Below the pieces are notes generated by a model, which was not told where the DNA came from, searched no databases, and worked only from the letters and a program-made list of their open reading frames with translations. Of a DNA stretch of 8,049 nt, positions 5,839 to 8,049 are shown piece by piece. How positions within the stretch are numbered: position 1 is the first letter of the stretch; each line of letters opens with the position of its first letter. Origin of the DNA: an uncultured Erysipelotrichaceae bacterium (lineage in GTDB: Bacteria; Bacillota_I; Bacilli_A; RFN20; CAG-826); assembly GCA_902782395.1 (NCBI GenBank), contig CACZNF010000031.1:1-8049 (forward strand). The letters run 5' to 3'. Made by a program: the position numbers and the translations under genes.

Positions 5839-8049
5839 TTAGTAGAATAATCTAACTTCTTCAGTAAACAATAAACGGTAATCAGTATTGTTATGAACGA
5901 ATTCGATTTCTAAGTTAGTGTCGTTTTCAACATTATAGCTAGCGATATCGAAGTAGTTACCAGATGTCGATAAGCCTAATTGACCATATGTTTGACCGTT
6001 TTGTAATAGGATTGTTTGAGTCACACCATTGATTTTAATCTCATATTTGCTACTGTCGAATGTTTGTGAGGAGTGAGAATCATAGGACATCTTCATATTG
6101 AATTGAAGTTTGACTTCACCAGCTTTAGCAGGGATATCCCATTTAAATGTGGTTTTCACTTTACTTGAGCCACCAATTTTACCATCACTACCATATTGAC
6201 CATCGATTGAAGAATAATCACTAAATTTGATAGCAATATATTTCTTGCCACAATCGCATAAATAAGTCGTTACTTGCTTACCTGCTTTGTTGGTCACTGG
6301 TGTTTGTGCGACGTAATTATGGGTGGTATGTTCTTGTTCGTTACCACCTGGTTGTTCGCCTCCACCAGTACCATTAGCGGCATCAAAGATATAGATACCA
6401 CCAACATTCATTGAATTGGATGTACCAGTTAATTTAATGGTGTGGCTACCAGCTGGAATATCAACTTCGCCTAATATAACTGGATAGTAATTTGTTCTTG
6501 AACCACATTTGCCCATTCTTGCGTCAGAGTAAGATTGATCTTTCATTTTGATATCAGTGTTGTCTAATGAGCATTTAATTGCATCGGCAATCTTTTTAGA
6601 GGTTGAGGAATCGCCATTACCAAGATAGGCCACTACTTGTCCCTTGAAAGCTTGTGTTGTGGTAAATGAATAACTTACAGATTGAGATGAACTATTTAAG
6701 GTGAAATAGTAATTTGGATTATTTCTATCGGATGTGTCAGTTTTGACAGTTACACCATCGCCTTTTAATAAGTTAGCTGGAGCAATAATTTGGCCAGCTT
6801 CATTGTCTTTAGCGGTTTGTCCTTCTGTCAAATTAGCGATGACGGTATCTAATGTAGTTTTAGAAACACCAATGGCTAATAACATATTGTAGACTTTGTT
6901 TTTGAATGTCTTACCGGACATGTTTTGGATATCGTTAATATAGTTTTGAATATTATCTGCACCAGCTTTTGTACCGATGTATCTCTTTTCACCAATCTTA
7001 CCGAAGTTGGAGAATAAGTAGTCTTGATAGATTTCGTTTAAGGAAACGCCTAATAAGCCAGATAATAAGATGGCACATAAACCAGTTCTATCTGTACCGA
7101 TACGGCAGTGGAAATAAACAGGATAGTTGTTTGAATCACCTAATAAATTAAAGAAGTTTTTAACTGATTCGGCATTTCTTGAGAAGTGATGTGAACCACC
7201 ACTGTAGTCCATCTTAAATTCCTTTAGAGTTGTGCCTGATAAGTTAAGGTTATAATTGCTACCATCAGCAACGTTAACTTCAGTCTTAACTTTTAAGTGT
7301 TGAAGCATTTCTTTTTTGCCATCTTCTGTAATGGTTGTGCTGTAATCGTATTTATAACCACTTGTACGGTAGATGAGACCTTGTTTCATCTTGCCACCAT
7401 CTTCAAGCACTCTACCACCCATATCACGGCAGTTAGTCATGCCACCTATGGCAAGGTTTCTTGGATATGTGGTATCAACATCAAAAGTCTTGATGGCGGT
7501 TTCATCTTTAGAACCATCAGAGAAATTAGCCACTAATTTAAAGTAGTTAGTGCCTAAATAAGGATTATAGTATTTTAATGATTTACTGCTGGTTATTATG
7601 GAATAACCATCACTTAAATCGGCTTTTTGGCCACTGATAAATGTATAGTTTGAAACTGTCTTACCACTTGGGGCAGTATAATTCCAGGAAAGGTCAACTG
7701 GTAAAGAATCTGATTTATGAGCGGAACCGTCTGGATATTGATTATCAGGCATCTTTTCATATTCGCCTGTATAAGATAAATAGGTCTTTTGTTCAGCAGT
7801 ATGGATTTCTATTGGAGCATTGAACTCTGTGATATTAGAGAAGCCACTTTCTCCGACAGGTGGTTGACTTGTTGGTTGTGAAGGAGGCTGTGATGTTGAT
7901 TGGTTTGTTGGTTGGCTACTAGATTGTGAAGCCGGTTGAGAAGTCGGACGACTTTCTTGGCTACTTGTTGTGGATGGATTATTACTTGTTTCGCTTGAGC
8001 CAGGATTTGTAGGAATAGGACCAGGTGCACTTGTAATGCAAATATCGCC
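5839..8049 (-). CDS. Secreted modular tyrosine-phosphatase-like protein (5' end outside window)
   Basis: The frame stays open from the stop at 5839 to the window edge, giving 736 visible residues (residue 1 is the codon at 8047-8049). The Met at 7752 is residue 100, internal, with no ribosome-binding site, so it is not the start. Order: a short N-terminal piece; a Ser/Thr/Gln/Pro linker (14-64); an Fn3-like domain (about 78-190; PVDLSWNYTAPSG..V.NYTF, LGTNYFKLV); a phosphatase domain (196-411); a CBM6/35-like module (423-557; GEVDIPAGSHTIKL..T); a small HxxH...CxCG segment (H574, H577, C598, C600); and a final beta-sandwich (607-736). The phosphatase has TNCRDMGG (205-212), like the N.RDLGG motif of the Y_phosphatase3/MptpB-LipA family, and the P-loop HCRIGTDRTG (314-323) with catalytic C315 and R321. 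It would hydrolyse phosphotyrosine, other phosphoproteins or phosphoinositides outside the cell. The substrate is unknown. Export is inferred, as the signal peptide is not in the window. Confidence 0.85.
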   Translation of the reverse strand, partial: GDICITSAPGPIPTNPGSSETSNNPSTTSSQESRPTSQPASQSSSQPTNQSTSQPPSQPTSQPPVGESGFSNITEFNAPIEIHTAEQKTYLSYTGEYEKMPDNQYPDGSAHKSDSLPVDLSWNYTAPSGKTVSNYTFISGQKADLSDGYSIITSSKSLKYYNPYLGTNYFKLVANFSDGSKDETAIKTFDVDTTYPRNLAIGGMTNCRDMGGRVLEDGGKMKQGLIYRTSGYKYDYSTTITEDGKKEMLQHLKVKTEVNVADGSNYNLNLSGTTLKEFKMDYSGGSHHFSRNAESVKNFFNLLGDSNNYPVYFHCRIGTDRTGLCAILLSGLLGVSLNEIYQDYLFSNFGKIGEKRYIGTKAGADNIQNYINDIQNMSGKTFKNKVYNMLLAIGVSKTTLDTVIANLTEGQTAKDNEAGQIIAPANLLKGDGVTVKTDTSDRNNPNYYFTLNSSSQSVSYSFTTTQAFKGQVVAYLGNGDSSTSKKIADAIKCSLDNTDIKMKDQSYSDARMGKCGSRTNYYPVILGEVDIPAGSHTIKLTGTSNSMNVGGIYIFDAANGTGGGEQPGGNEQEHTTHNYVAQTPVTNKAGKQVTTYLCDCGKKYIAIKFSDYSSIDGQYGSDGKIGGSSKVKTTFKWDIPAKAGEVKLQFNMKMSYDSHSSQTFDSSKYEIKINGVTQTILLQNGQTYGQLGLSTSGNYFDIASYNVENDTNLEIEFVHNNTDYRLLFTEEVRLFY
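7858..8010 (-). repeat. Low-complexity Ser/Thr/Gln/Pro-rich linker coding region
   Basis: Codes for visible residues 14-64 of the phosphatase, made almost entirely of S, T, Q, P and N with recurring SQP and TSQP units (for example PTSQPASQ and STSQPPSQPTSQPP). Such linkers tether surface domains in Gram-positive secreted proteins, and a similar but shorter one follows the lipobox of the neighbouring lipoprotein. The DNA itself is only loosely repetitive, so copy number may vary between strains. Confidence 0.7.

Noticed and set aside
7809..8030. 73-aa reading frame on the - strand beginning MHLVLFLQ, resembling a short leader
   Set aside because: It is out of frame with the phosphatase gene, lies wholly over its Ser/Thr/Gln/Pro linker and encodes biased Gln/His/Asn sequence typical of a shifted low-complexity region.

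Overview
The window is AT-rich and reads with the standard bacterial code: TGG encodes Trp, and no in-frame TGA is needed. Shine-Dalgarno sites are of GAGGA/AAAGGA type, and intergenic gaps are short. The secreted proteins carry a lipobox, Ser/Thr/Gln/Asn-rich linkers and Ig-like BIG2 domains. Together this suggests a low-GC Gram-positive bacterium (Firmicutes, Bacilli/Erysipelotrichales-like, possibly gut-associated). The taxonomic placement is inference from style, not from a marker gene.

Layout. On the + strand, the C-terminal end of a Sir2-family NAD-dependent deacylase (1-171, start outside the window) is joined by a TAATG overlap to a Gph-like HAD phosphatase (171-827). Everything else is on the - strand. 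Reading right to left these are: a large modular secreted tyrosine-phosphatase-like protein (5839 to beyond 8049, 5' end missing), a terminator, a promoter with a roughly 86-nt leader, a BIG2/CBM-like lipoprotein (4047-5648), a strong terminator with a UUCG loop, an aldo/keto reductase (3069-3926), glutaminyl-tRNA synthetase (1336-2997) and a CarD/CdnL-like RNA-polymerase-binding regulator (822-1325). The last three are close together (71-nt and 10-nt gaps) and have no convincing terminator between them, so they may be co-transcribed. The two transcription units converge with a 6-bp overlap of gph-like and carD-like.

How the parts relate. The left half is housekeeping: protein deacylation, metabolite repair, translation and rRNA/growth-type transcription control. 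The right half is a cell-surface/secreted pair. The lipoprotein and the phosphatase appear to be built from the same two beta-sandwich modules placed in opposite order, with BIG2 domains in one and an Fn3-like domain plus a CX5R phosphatase in the other. This suggests related surface targets.

Main points for a second look are the shared modules and multi-domain secreted phosphatase, a probable single-base frameshift at the very C-terminus of glnS, and the fact that the phosphatase reading frame runs off the window rather than starting at the Met at 7752. No tRNA, rRNA, CRISPR array, IS element or prophage gene was seen, and no gap without a gene exceeds 190 bases.
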